Under the pieces are notes generated by a model. That model made no database searches. It saw only the letters and a list, made by a program, of their open reading frames with translations, and was not told the DNA's origin. A stretch of 33,934 nt of DNA from Chloroherpetonaceae bacterium (GTDB lineage: Bacteria > Bacteroidota > Chlorobiia > Chlorobiales > Chloroherpetonaceae), in the NCBI GenBank assembly GCA_028277445.1, contig JANQGG010000056.1, positions 1 through 33,934 of the forward strand, read 5' to 3'. This document shows positions 24,968 through 33,777 of the stretch, piece after piece. Position numbers and translations under genes: made by a program. Each line of letters starts with the position of its first letter. Position 1 is the stretch's first letter.

Positions 24968-26797
24968 CTAATTCAACGGTTGAGCTAAAACAACCGGTTT
25001 TTTAAAAACCGTACTTTTCCCGGATGCTGAAAAAACTTCAACCAGCACAATGTATATCCCGATGGGTGCAATTTTCCCGGAACTTTCCCTGCCATCCCAA
25101 ATAATGGTGCCTTTAGCATTTGAGGGCCTGCCATTTTCAAGGGTTTGTACCAAACGCCCGCGCGCATCAAAAATTTTAGCTCGCATGCGTTGCGCCGATT
25201 CACTGAATGTAAAAGATATCAAGGTATGATCATCGTTACCATCCGAGTTTGGTGAAAACGGATTGGGTGAAATTTCTAGCCTTGCCTTTCGGTTTTGTTC
25301 AGGCGAGCTTAAAAACGCAAGATTTTTTTTGCCAGGCGATCCGCCATACGTGCGATCGGTGCAGGTTGTCCAATTAGATGGATCATTGCTATCGAAGTTC
25401 GGGTTTATGCGTTCCAGGGATTTGCCGGATGTTTCCGAGAAAAACGGATTGTGCCAATTCGGCGTGTAGCTGACTGAATCAACGTTGTAGCCATATTGAT
25501 CGGTTAATAGGGCAAGATCGCCCTCATTATTTAACGAAAACGTGCTTCGGGAGTCATCATAGAGTAACAAAACATCCGAATTGTTTTTTAAGTACGGGTA
25601 GTATAAAACCAATCGTGAGCTATCGGGATGTTGGGCTTTTTCCGGCGAAAAAACCGCATACGCTCCGGGTTGAAGCGCTGCCGATTGATTCGTGAGTAAG
25701 TAGATGTTTCGTTCGCCATGCTCATTGGGCGCATCCAGAAGTTGCCAGCCGTTTAAATCAATGGGATTGGCGCTTTTGTTATAAAGCTCAATATAATCGG
25801 GCTGATCCTGGATAAAATCATCGGAATTTTGGATCGGTGCATACATGATCTCATTGATAATCACCGAATTATACACAGCCCCGATAAACACGTTTGAGGC
25901 GCTTACATTGTTACCCGGATTTTCATCGCTTAGATCATCAATTTCAAACAAAAGTTTTTTGGCGTTTGCTGAAGTTGGCGTGTAATAAAATGCGATCAGC
26001 GTTGAATCGTTCGTCGGTATATCCTGTGAAATAACAACCGAAGAGAGTATTTCGGAGGATTCCGGTATGTTGTTATCGTTATCATCGGCAAACATTTTAA
26101 CTTCGGAGCCGCTACCCATCGCGTTCAATCCGACATTTTTAACGGCGGCATCGATGTGAACGGTGGTTAATGGCGGGGTATGAACAATCGTTGGGGCGCT
26201 GATTGCCAGATCATATTGAAATGGCGATACGGAATTTCTAAAACCCGGCGTGCCGTTTTCAACAGTGCTTTGAGCATAATTGGCAGCTATATCACTCTCA
26301 GTGGGAATGATTTTTTCATACGAATAGCCTTTATTGCCGCCGCCTTCATAGGTGAAATCAACGATGGTTTCGCCGGATGAGTTTTTGATGATCACATGGT
26401 CGCCGGAGTTATTTAAGCTTATATTTTTATTGGCTTTTAAGATGATCGCTTGTTCAGGGATCAGGTCTTTGTACAATTGAATATGCCCATCTTCAAAATA
26501 ACTTTGCGGCAGGATGATGGCATACTGATTTGGCAATAGCGTTGACGACATGGCAGAATCAACGGTGAAGGATATGGTTGATGAACTGACGCCTTCCAGA
26601 GTCCACCCAAGCAGATCATAACTCTCCGTAGGATCAGTATTATACAGTTCAAGGAATTCGTTTGATACATTGTCGTTCGGATCGTACATAATTTCGTTAA
26701 GCTTAATCGGATGAGGTATAGATTGGCCTAAACCGATTTCTGAAATGGCTAGAACGAAAAATCCTAAAAAGAGAGTCCTGAAAACAGTGATAGTCAT
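24968..26797 (-). CDS. Secreted lamin-tail-domain protein with FlgD-type C-terminus
   Basis: This 609-residue protein has an N-terminal signal peptide (about 1-24, ending GLGQ). Two lamin-tail-like immunoglobulin domains follow (about 30-165 and 310-490), each beginning with LNEIMY or INEIMY and containing an ELYN-x(n)-LxGW pattern. A CARDB-like domain lies between them (about 195-305). The C-terminus (about 505-609) starts ISPNPFSPNSDGNDD and ends as a FlgD-like beta sandwich. This module is often seen on type IX-secreted proteins of the Bacteroidota and Chlorobiota, although no classical T9SS tail can be proved here. The role is unknown; cell-surface adhesion or nucleic-acid or sugar binding are possibilities. 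The gene lies in an operon with a VWA membrane protein upstream and an M61 peptidase downstream. Confidence 0.82.
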   Translation of the reverse strand: MTITVFRTLFLGFFVLAISEIGLGQSIPHPIKLNEIMYDPNDNVSNEFLELYNTDPTESYDLLGWTLEGVSSSTISFTVDSAMSSTLLPNQYAIILPQSYFEDGHIQLYKDLIPEQAIILKANKNISLNNSGDHVIIKNSSGETIVDFTYEGGGNKGYSYEKIIPTESDIAANYAQSTVENGTPGFRNSVSPFQYDLAISAPTIVHTPPLTTVHIDAAVKNVGLNAMGSGSEVKMFADDNDNNIPESSEILSSVVISQDIPTNDSTLIAFYYTPTSANAKKLLFEIDDLSDENPGNNVSASNVFIGAVYNSVIINEIMYAPIQNSDDFIQDQPDYIELYNKSANPIDLNGWQLLDAPNEHGERNIYLLTNQSAALQPGAYAVFSPEKAQHPDSSRLVLYYPYLKNNSDVLLLYDDSRSTFSLNNEGDLALLTDQYGYNVDSVSYTPNWHNPFFSETSGKSLERINPNFDSNDPSNWTTCTDRTYGGSPGKKNLAFLSSPEQNRKARLEISPNPFSPNSDGNDDHTLISFTFSESAQRMRAKIFDARGRLVQTLENGRPSNAKGTIIWDGRESSGKIAPIGIYIVLVEVFSASGKSTVFKKPVVLAQPLN

Positions 26798-26829
26798 GGG
26801 GTATTGATTTGGTTATGTTTGTTAACCGA

Positions 26830-28983
26830 TCATGGCATGGATAAGAGTTTTCTGATCAACCACTCCAAAGATAATAAACCCAGGATGAGAAAAAGTATAG
26901 ACGTTTGGCTGGCAAGTTCAAAACTTTGCGTGTTTGTTTTTGCTTTGGGTTTGTACCTGGGATCGGTTTTAATGTCCTTCACAAGCTGCTTTAAATGCTC
27001 AGTGGTATAAAATTTCCCGCCGCTTGTTCTGGCTATGTCTTCCATTAAATCTTGGTTGGCTTCCGGTTTTAAGAATTCCAATCCCAGATCCTGAACCTGA
27101 AAAATGCCGGAAGCCTCCACAAATGTTGAGTTTTGAACATACGCTGTCGCTTTATAGCTATAATTACCTGAGGGTAAAAGACCTAAATCCGTTTGGTATT
27201 CACCGCCGCTACGCATCGACTTGAATGTTGAAAATAATTTTTTTTGCGAGTTTTGCCCTAAAACTTCAAGGTTAATGCGTGCATCTTCAATGGGTATGAG
27301 TTTATGATTTTGTAAAAAGGCTGAAAGTTTAATTTCCAGATGCTCATCAAACGTGCCGGATTTCGGGAAGATGCTCAGAAGATTGATCTCCTCATTTTCA
27401 GAAAGCCATTCCATAGTGGATACGAGTGTTTGTTGATATACCTCCCGGATTAAAGGATTGGCATTTAAGCGCCAACGCCATAAGCCATCGCCGCAAATAA
27501 CCCCGCTTTTTTGGTTGGTTTCATTAAAAAGCCAAAAAAACGGCTTTGCGGTTTTAGGATCAGATTTTTCAACCCAAACCACAGATGAGCCTTTTTTAGG
27601 TGTAATATTACTCTTAACCAAACCCACAGGCGGCGTTTCGGCCAGCCGCTCTCTATAATCAGAAGGTAATGCGGCAGAAAACGGTAATACCATTAAGTCC
27701 TGCCCGGGTTCAAGAAACGTCTCAAGAGCCATACCTTTTAATTGTGGCGAAGATTCTGCAAAAGGAAGAAACGATTCGAAGCCGGAAAGCCGGTTTAATG
27801 CAGTTTGCCGGGTAATCCAAACAAACAGCGCCGGCTTTTTTGTCTTAAGCAAATTTTGAATTTTATTGATCGATTGCTGATCGGTATCCTTTGTTGGAAA
27901 ACCTATAAGAATGATCGTATGAAGTTTTTCCCTGGAATCTAACAGAACGGATTTGCCAATAAAGTTGCCCGGCGATTTTTGGACGAGCTTGCTCACCGTA
28001 AAGTTTTTTAATGGGTTTAGTGTACTTAACAGCGCTGAAAGATCAGGCTCAGGGTAACCTGAAATAACCAGCAGGTGTTTTCGTTGATCTAAAATTTCGA
28101 TCTTAAAGTCATAGCGGTTGTTGTTGGGTGAAACATCATCTTTAAACGTGTTGAGCGCAACCCTGAAGTGATTAACGCCTAATTTATCGGGCTTCACTGT
28201 AAATTTAACGGTGTGTTCTCTTGAGCTTAAAGTTAGGGCTTTTGTTTCTAAACGTCTTTTATTGCCTGACAATGAAATCTTGATTGATTTATCTTGGAAA
28301 CCGTTTTGTTGAATGATGATGGATATTGGTATTTCTGTTCCGAGGTAAGCTTTATCAGGGGCAATCACACGGGTGATTTTAAGGTCTTTTTTGGGTTTTG
28401 GATCGCCTATTAATACGGTGTTAATTGGCACTGTACTTGCCTTAGCCAGTACAACAGGTTCTTCGCCTTGATTGATTTGGCCATCACTCAGAAGAATAGC
28501 TCCGCGAATTTTTTTCTCACGATCCACCTTCGCCAAAACTTTAAAAATTGAAGCCATGTTGGTAATCGGATCATCAAAATGCAGGGAATCTTTGGGAATT
28601 TCACGTATGGATTTTCCAAACGCATAAAGTTTTAGTGAAAGAGAATCTTTTAAATGGCTATCAAGGAAAGAATAGGCATAAATTGCGCTACTATCGCGTT
28701 TTATACCAAAATCATCCAAGCGCATGCTTTTTGAATGATCTACAAACACCGCCAGTTTTGATTTTTGAACAGATTGATTTTGCCATTCAAAAACAGGTTC
28801 TAATAACAGGAATGCCAAAAGCGCTAGTGAAAAGCTTCTGAGTATGATAAGAGAGAGTTTTATGTGAAAACTAACTGAAGCATTTTTATAGGCAAGAATT
28901 GCGAATGCAATCGATCCAAAAAGAATAAAAAAAGCCAGTAAAGGGTAGGGAAATTGAATATCAAATCCTGATAGCATACTCAA
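26830..28983 (-). CDS. BatA-like von Willebrand factor A membrane protein
   Basis: This 717-residue protein has two N-terminal membrane helices (about 12-31 and 43-62) and a VWA domain (about 76-230). The MIDAS motif is D82-x-S84-x-S86, and D166 in LLSDG contributes further. Beta-rich and glutamine-amidotransferase-like regions follow. A last membrane helix (about 693-711) leaves a short C-terminal tail. This layout is common among uncharacterised membrane VWA proteins of the FCB group, and a metal-dependent protein-binding role is likely. It is probably the first gene of the operon ending in dapA, with 32 bases to the next gene. Its own start may be Met1 or Met3. Confidence 0.85.
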   Translation of the reverse strand: MSMLSGFDIQFPYPLLAFFILFGSIAFAILAYKNASVSFHIKLSLIILRSFSLALLAFLLLEPVFEWQNQSVQKSKLAVFVDHSKSMRLDDFGIKRDSSAIYAYSFLDSHLKDSLSLKLYAFGKSIREIPKDSLHFDDPITNMASIFKVLAKVDREKKIRGAILLSDGQINQGEEPVVLAKASTVPINTVLIGDPKPKKDLKITRVIAPDKAYLGTEIPISIIIQQNGFQDKSIKISLSGNKRRLETKALTLSSREHTVKFTVKPDKLGVNHFRVALNTFKDDVSPNNNRYDFKIEILDQRKHLLVISGYPEPDLSALLSTLNPLKNFTVSKLVQKSPGNFIGKSVLLDSREKLHTIILIGFPTKDTDQQSINKIQNLLKTKKPALFVWITRQTALNRLSGFESFLPFAESSPQLKGMALETFLEPGQDLMVLPFSAALPSDYRERLAETPPVGLVKSNITPKKGSSVVWVEKSDPKTAKPFFWLFNETNQKSGVICGDGLWRWRLNANPLIREVYQQTLVSTMEWLSENEEINLLSIFPKSGTFDEHLEIKLSAFLQNHKLIPIEDARINLEVLGQNSQKKLFSTFKSMRSGGEYQTDLGLLPSGNYSYKATAYVQNSTFVEASGIFQVQDLGLEFLKPEANQDLMEDIARTSGGKFYTTEHLKQLVKDIKTDPRYKPKAKTNTQSFELASQTSILFLILGLLSLEWLIRKLLSMP

Positions 28984-29074
28984 GCAAATAGCAATTCATG
29001 AAATTCCAAGATCGGAATTTTTTATTGCCATGCCAAATTCATCATAGATTTATGATGGGTATTGCTTGAGATTA

Positions 29075-29422
29075 CTAATTGGCTGTCATTTTCACTTTTG
29101 TTACAGGTTGATCATAAATATTACCAACAACCTGAATCTTTTGTGGCTTGTATGTATAAAGAATATGGCCAAAATGCAATAAATCTTCAATCAAAATTGG
29201 CTCATGAAATGCATCTGAAATTATGTAGTCTTTTTCATAAATATCGTCCCCGTTGACATCGGTATGTCTTGTCCAGTACATAAGATCGATATGGGTAAGA
29301 TGGTAACGAGAAAGATCATCAACTTCCCCCGCATAAGCAATATCAAGGTCCAGGTAAATAGACTTGACAGGTATAAAAATTTTTCGTTCCTTGCAGTACA
29401 GTCGGGCTTTTAATTGTAACAT
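29075..29422 (-). CDS. YopX-like small protein
   Basis: This 115-residue protein contains a YopX-type pattern: TRHTDVNGDDIYEKDYI (71-87), comparable to TGLKDKNGKEIYEGDI. A C-terminal QVVGNIYDQP (97-106) is comparable to VIGNIYENP. YopX-domain proteins are mostly phage or plasmid encoded and of unknown function. No other phage gene is visible around it. It lies 26 bases after the small gene at 29449 and could be co-transcribed with it. Confidence 0.65.
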   Translation of the reverse strand: MLQLKARLYCKERKIFIPVKSIYLDLDIAYAGEVDDLSRYHLTHIDLMYWTRHTDVNGDDIYEKDYIISDAFHEPILIEDLLHFGHILYTYKPQKIQVVGNIYDQPVTKVKMTAN

Positions 29423-29448
29423 AATTCAAATTTAAGTTTACATATTAA

Positions 29449-29667
29449 CTAAATAGCATAAGGTTCTTGCGTTTGTAAATGAGAGGTAAGGTCGTCAATT
29501 GACTCAAAGCAAATTTGCTGTTCTGAACCCAATGGATGAAGAACCAAACGAAATTCCTGGTCCTTTCCATCCCGTCCATTGACCTCAACCCAGATCATTT
29601 TTAAGAAGAATGCTTGCTGAACGACACTTTTTCTGTCGTTCCGAGGAGGATGTGTTTTAGAAATCAT
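29449..29667 (-). CDS. Small hypothetical protein
   Basis: This 72-residue protein is not recognised. It is soluble, with no membrane segment. The centre IWVEVNGRDGKDQEFRLVLHP suggests a short beta-sheet. It lies just upstream of the YopX-like gene on the same strand and downstream of the tandem repeats. Its reality rests on length, strand and spacing only. Confidence 0.5.
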   Translation of the reverse strand: MISKTHPPRNDRKSVVQQAFFLKMIWVEVNGRDGKDQEFRLVLHPLGSEQQICFESIDDLTSHLQTQEPYAI

Positions 29668-29770
29668 AGTTGCTTGTTTGAAAAAAGTTGGGACACTTTC
29701 ATAGTGTGAAAAACAAATAATTACTTGATAAAAAAGTTTGGGAGTTCACCTTTTCCTAACCCTATTTGAT

Positions 29771-29821
29771 TTACATCCAGGGTTGTACAATACCCCCAAT
29801 TACGCCTAAGATATCATCCAT
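29771..29821 (-). CDS. 16-codon ORF in repeat unit 1 (candidate micropeptide)
   Basis: ATG at 29819-29821 to TAA at 29771-29773 encodes MDDILGVIGGIVQPWM. Two acidic residues at the start are followed by a short hydrophobic, glycine-containing stretch. No clear Shine-Dalgarno is visible. An ORF of this size can arise by chance, so the case rests on its duplication and on its place downstream of a TPR regulator. It has no recognised family. Confidence 0.25.
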   Translation of the reverse strand: MDDILGVIGGIVQPWM

Positions 29822-29889
29822 GATGTTCTGATTTTTAATTTTCCTGTTAAAAAAAGCGTGGGGGACACCTTTTCCTAACCCTATTTGAT

Positions 29890-29940
29890 TTACATCCAGG
29901 GTTGTACAATACCCCCAATTGCGCCTAAGATATCATCCAT
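29890..29940 (-). CDS. 16-codon ORF in repeat unit 2 (candidate micropeptide)
   Basis: ATG at 29938-29940 to TAA at 29890-29892 encodes MDDILGAIGGIVQPWM. It is identical to the ORF of unit 1 except for Ala in place of Val at position 7. This is the first of the two for transcription coming from the regulator gene. The coding claim is as weak as for unit 1. Confidence 0.25.
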   Translation of the reverse strand: MDDILGAIGGIVQPWM

Positions 29941-30108
29941 GATGTTCTGATTTTTAGTTAAAGAAGTAAAAATTTTTAGTGCTAAGTGCTAATCATTTAA
30001 ACACTGACCTAAAATGCGAACCAATAGTCACTGGATGAGTAACTGAAAAGTAAGTAAGAGTATATTTTTTAAGAGGTTACAGGGTTTTATGAGGGCTTTT
30101 GAAAAGAA

Positions 30109-33100
30109 TTATGAATTGAATTCTTTGATGAGTCTTTCAATATGTAGCGGTGGAAAGGTGTTGAGCTCTTTTCTAAAAGCTTTTTTGCAACTTTTGAATA
30201 TTTTTTGAGCTTTTGAAAACAAGTTTCGTCGTTTGCAGCTTTTAATTAAGAGTTCATAAGCAGTTTCTGAAATGGGATCAACGGAAAGTATTTTTTGGCA
30301 AAGCGCTTCGGCTTTTGGGGTAATTTGAGCTTCATAGTAATATTCGGCTAAAAACAGTAGCGCTTGAATGTAATGGTCTTTTAAGGTTTCCTGGTAGTAT
30401 GCAGCCCAAACTTCATAACGATCGTTGTATAATAAATCGCCCCGGTATAACTCGAGAGCGTGTTCATATTTTTCAGCGGCCGATTTGTTTAAGCCCTTTT
30501 GTTCAGCAAGACTGGCTTGGTTAAGCAAGGTTTCAAATTCTTCCATATCGTGCACATAATTTACCCCATGCGTGCCAAGGTTGAGTTTATAGCCTTCATC
30601 ATGTTTGGTTAGAAAGCTTTGGTTGGGTTCCAAAAGTTGGTGTTTATAAAACGTTTTGCGAATACCCGATATGGCGTTCTGTAACATTTTTTGATGATAC
30701 CGACTGTACGATTTTGGCCATATATACTCAATAAGGGTATCGGGAAAGACCGGTTGATGGTGGTGCAAAAGCAAAATTTTAAAGGCTTGTAAGGAGGCCG
30801 TGTTTGGAAAATCCTGATCGGTTATGCTTTTTTGAGGGCGAACATTGTTGCCATTGGCGTTCACGACAGAAATGTTAAGCTGACCAAACGTTTGAATGTA
30901 GAGCGTATTTTGGGCGTCGTAGCATTTGATCTCACCCGGTATTTCGTATGGCGATATCTGATCAAATAAACCCAACGATCGTTTTTGCTCGATAATAATG
31001 TTCAATGCGTTTTCAACATCATGAGTTTTGAGACCAAAAGTATTCTCTTCATTTTTTTGGAGATGGATTTGAGCAAAAGTCATGACATGCTCTGCTAATC
31101 GCCAATGCCGTTTTAAGGCTATTTGAGCTTGGTCTTTGGGCAAATCACTAATAAGTTGAAAAAAACGATCAAGTAATTTTAATACATTAATTTGTGAGGA
31201 CTCATTGTTTATTAAGCATGTGTATGCTTTAAATAAATAAATCTCTGACAACAATGTTGCTATAAACTTACCAGGAGGTTCAAATTGTGAAATTAAATTC
31301 GAAATGAATAATTCAGCATTTTTATAATCATTCATAGAAAGTGCTTTTAAAAAAACACACAATTGGTGATGAAGCTGATTGTGCAACGTCGGTTGTTTGA
31401 TCTTGGCGAATACATCATGAGCACGTTCAACAACAGTGGGTATATCAGAGACTCGGTTTGAATAAAATGCGTTTAAAAGCTGGGTGTATAATATGACCAA
31501 GGCATGTGATGGTGTGATGTTTATAAAATAGTTAGCCGCGTTATTGTAATGAAGGTGGGCGTCATTAAAATTGCCTTTTGCCGATTCACATTCTGCGAGT
31601 AAAAAGTTTAACGTGGCAATGGCGGTTTTGTAGGCATAGTTTTCAGCAAGAATTAAACTTTCTTGAATTTTAGGTAATGCTTCATGAAATCTACCGAATG
31701 AAACCAACATAAACGCATAGTCTTTAAGCAGATCAATCTTATGTTTGGGTTCTGTTTGAGGCAGCCTTGCATAACGTTCATTAAATTTTAAGGTGGCTTC
31801 ATCCAGCCCAATTTCAATCGCTACAAAATAATTGAACCTTAGTATTTGTTCCATCAGTTCATTGTCATCCAGTTCTCGCGATAATTCCCAGGCTTCATTT
31901 ATAAGTTTAATTGAAGTTTTAAGCTCTTCATATTCTGATGACATTTGAGATAAGGCATAAGCATAATGTGTGAGGGATTTTGCTAAAATTGAATTGAGCT
32001 GTGTTCTATGTGATTTTTTTAGCGCAGATATTAAAGCTGGGGCTTTTTCTTTGATGGCAGTAAAATCCGCTTTTTGGTAATCGTTTTCAATTGAAAGTAG
32101 TTGAATCTGAAAGTCTAATAATGACTCTTTAGCGATTTTATAGTTAGATTCTAGTTCATTAAGAAGGAGTTCCGAATTCGAAATATTTCCTAATAAATGC
32201 TCAAGTTTAGCGCTTAAAAAGGTGAGTTTACTAAAAGACTTGATATCTATTCCCAATCGTTTGATATCGGCTAACTTTTCTTTTAAGCGAACCAAGGAAA
32301 CATTGGGCGTTTTTTGCAGCATTTTCCAAAGTAAGGCAATACTTTTGCCTGCGTCTTCCGCCAACACGTAAAATTCAAGAGATAAGATCGGTTCTTTGGT
32401 TTCATAGTACTTTCCACATGCGTGATACAAAGCCAGTCGAACGTGATGAGGGATTTTAGATAACAAAAAATCCCTTAACAATTGATGCATGTAAAATTCA
32501 GCATCTTTATCTTTTTCACCTGAAATAAGCTGGGCGTTCAAAAGCTTTTCAATAATCTCTGAGGTCGATCGTTTAGGCGAAGAGAATGGCGATAAAAAAG
32601 AAAACTCGTCTTCGAATTCTATGATTCGCAGGTAAAGATTTTTAGAAAGTCGCTTTGAAAATTGAGATATCGGCGACGTGGAAAGCATAAACAACTGTAT
32701 TTCGCCAGGTAATTCATTGAAAACTTGCTCTGATAGGTATTTGTTGATTGTATCTTTAGCATGATACCGATTAAGCAAAATCTCTTTTTCGTGTTTGGTT
32801 TTGCCTAACTGGCTCATAGCCAAAACCAGGCTTCCTGCCCAACCGCCGGTTAGTTCATGCAGTTGATCAATAAAAGTTGGATTGTTAGTTACATGTATTT
32901 TATCAGGCGAATGCAATTCAACCAATTCCTCTACTTCGGATTTCGTAAACCGTAAATCTTCTTTTGAAATCTCAAGGTAGCTTTGGCTGACCATGTATTT
33001 CATGATGTTGAGATTCAGCGCGGTACGGGATGTGAAAATCAATTTAAGATGAGACGGGCTCCCATCAATAAACCCGGTCATGAATGATTTTATGGATGAA

Positions 33101-33540
33101 GACGAATTGACATGCTGATAATCATCCAATACTAAGATGAGCTCTTCGGTTAATACCTCATCTAAAATTTCACCGATCAAAAAGCCAAATCGCTGAATGT
33201 TTTTTTCAGATGATTTAGGACTAAGTTTTAAACTTTCATATTGAATCCAGAACATATCCTGAAACTCAGGATAAATACTGGTCAGAGTTTCAGAAAATTT
33301 ACTGATGAATGTGTAAAAATCTTCATCGAAATGATGCAGTCCGATCCAACGAAATGCATAAATGGAACTGTAAGATAAGGTAAATAGACTTGCAGAGGTG
33401 GATTTGCCATAACCTGCCGGCGCGATCAACGCACAAAGCTTTACATACTCAATATCTTGTATTAGTGAAAGAATACCTTGGCGCTTGATTAACATCCGCG
33501 GCAATCTTGGAGGATTGAATGATGTATCTTTTTTCTTCAA
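30109..33540 (-). CDS. MalT-like STAND ATPase regulator with SARP/BTAD C-terminus
   Basis: This 1143-residue regulator has an N-terminal STAND NTPase with Walker A APAGYGKST (40-48), Walker B LILVLDD (134-140) and a TSR sensor (170-172), close to MalT-type LuxR proteins. A long helical TPR-like region (about 370-870) should sense a ligand or partner. The C-terminus is not a LuxR helix-turn-helix. Instead it has a winged helix (about 880-994) followed by a bacterial transcriptional activator domain (about 995-1143), as in SARP/AfsR proteins. Such proteins activate transcription when ligand and ATP drive oligomerisation. No target operon can be named. The closest same-strand sequences downstream are the tandem repeats and the YopX-like gene. 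The start MKKKDTSFNPPRLPR is well placed. Confidence 0.9.
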   Translation of the reverse strand: MKKKDTSFNPPRLPRMLIKRQGILSLIQDIEYVKLCALIAPAGYGKSTSASLFTLSYSSIYAFRWIGLHHFDEDFYTFISKFSETLTSIYPEFQDMFWIQYESLKLSPKSSEKNIQRFGFLIGEILDEVLTEELILVLDDYQHVNSSSSIKSFMTGFIDGSPSHLKLIFTSRTALNLNIMKYMVSQSYLEISKEDLRFTKSEVEELVELHSPDKIHVTNNPTFIDQLHELTGGWAGSLVLAMSQLGKTKHEKEILLNRYHAKDTINKYLSEQVFNELPGEIQLFMLSTSPISQFSKRLSKNLYLRIIEFEDEFSFLSPFSSPKRSTSEIIEKLLNAQLISGEKDKDAEFYMHQLLRDFLLSKIPHHVRLALYHACGKYYETKEPILSLEFYVLAEDAGKSIALLWKMLQKTPNVSLVRLKEKLADIKRLGIDIKSFSKLTFLSAKLEHLLGNISNSELLLNELESNYKIAKESLLDFQIQLLSIENDYQKADFTAIKEKAPALISALKKSHRTQLNSILAKSLTHYAYALSQMSSEYEELKTSIKLINEAWELSRELDDNELMEQILRFNYFVAIEIGLDEATLKFNERYARLPQTEPKHKIDLLKDYAFMLVSFGRFHEALPKIQESLILAENYAYKTAIATLNFLLAECESAKGNFNDAHLHYNNAANYFINITPSHALVILYTQLLNAFYSNRVSDIPTVVERAHDVFAKIKQPTLHNQLHHQLCVFLKALSMNDYKNAELFISNLISQFEPPGKFIATLLSEIYLFKAYTCLINNESSQINVLKLLDRFFQLISDLPKDQAQIALKRHWRLAEHVMTFAQIHLQKNEENTFGLKTHDVENALNIIIEQKRSLGLFDQISPYEIPGEIKCYDAQNTLYIQTFGQLNISVVNANGNNVRPQKSITDQDFPNTASLQAFKILLLHHHQPVFPDTLIEYIWPKSYSRYHQKMLQNAISGIRKTFYKHQLLEPNQSFLTKHDEGYKLNLGTHGVNYVHDMEEFETLLNQASLAEQKGLNKSAAEKYEHALELYRGDLLYNDRYEVWAAYYQETLKDHYIQALLFLAEYYYEAQITPKAEALCQKILSVDPISETAYELLIKSCKRRNLFSKAQKIFKSCKKAFRKELNTFPPLHIERLIKEFNS

Positions 33541-33777
33541 GGTGTTGGTATTCTAACAAATTCTTAGTTAACCGATTTTAGTAATAATAAATTTTGTGTC
33601 CTGTATTATTAAAATAGCGTTATCATAATAAGTTTGCTTATACAATTCGATGACTCGATAAAAGAAATGTAAAGCCATTGAATCATTAAGCATTATGAGG
33701 CTATTTTTTCCTGTGAAAATGTCTGCAAATCAATTTAATCCCAAATCGGTCAATAGGTTAAAATTTCTAATGACGGA
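33541..33777. other. Upstream region of the STAND regulator
   Basis: This 237-base AT-rich region should contain the promoter of the regulator. No convincing boxes, ORFs or structured RNAs were seen. It runs directly into the third repeat copy. Confidence 0.5.

Larger units (their letters stand above)
29731..29958 (-). repeat. Two tandem 119-base repeats
   Basis: Unit 1 is about 29731-29837 and unit 2 about 29850-29958. From CACCTTTTCC (29747 and 29866) to GATTTTTA they are identical except for A versus G in ATTACGCC/ATTGCGCC. Each unit contains an AACCCT...AGGGTT inverted repeat, a TTGTACAA palindrome and, on the minus strand, a 16-codon ORF. The near-identity indicates a recent duplication or gene conversion. 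Confidence 0.85.
29668..30108. other. Intergenic region with tandem repeats
   Basis: This 441-base region lies between the STAND regulator and the small genes. It contains the two tandem 119-base units and a small hairpin ACACT-TTCAT-AGTGT (29693-29707). On the minus strand the hairpin is followed by a T run a few bases later, perhaps a weak terminator. The 30000-30108 part, next to the regulator stop, shows nothing I can name. Confidence 0.5.

Noticed and set aside
29688-29694. GTTGGGA near the YopX-like genes as another cassette junction
   Set aside because: It is in the wrong orientation for the minus-strand genes there and has no partner core or palindrome.
29731-29958. Tandem repeats as a CRISPR array
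   Set aside because: There are only two long units (119-base period) with no short repeat/variable spacer pattern and no cas genes nearby.
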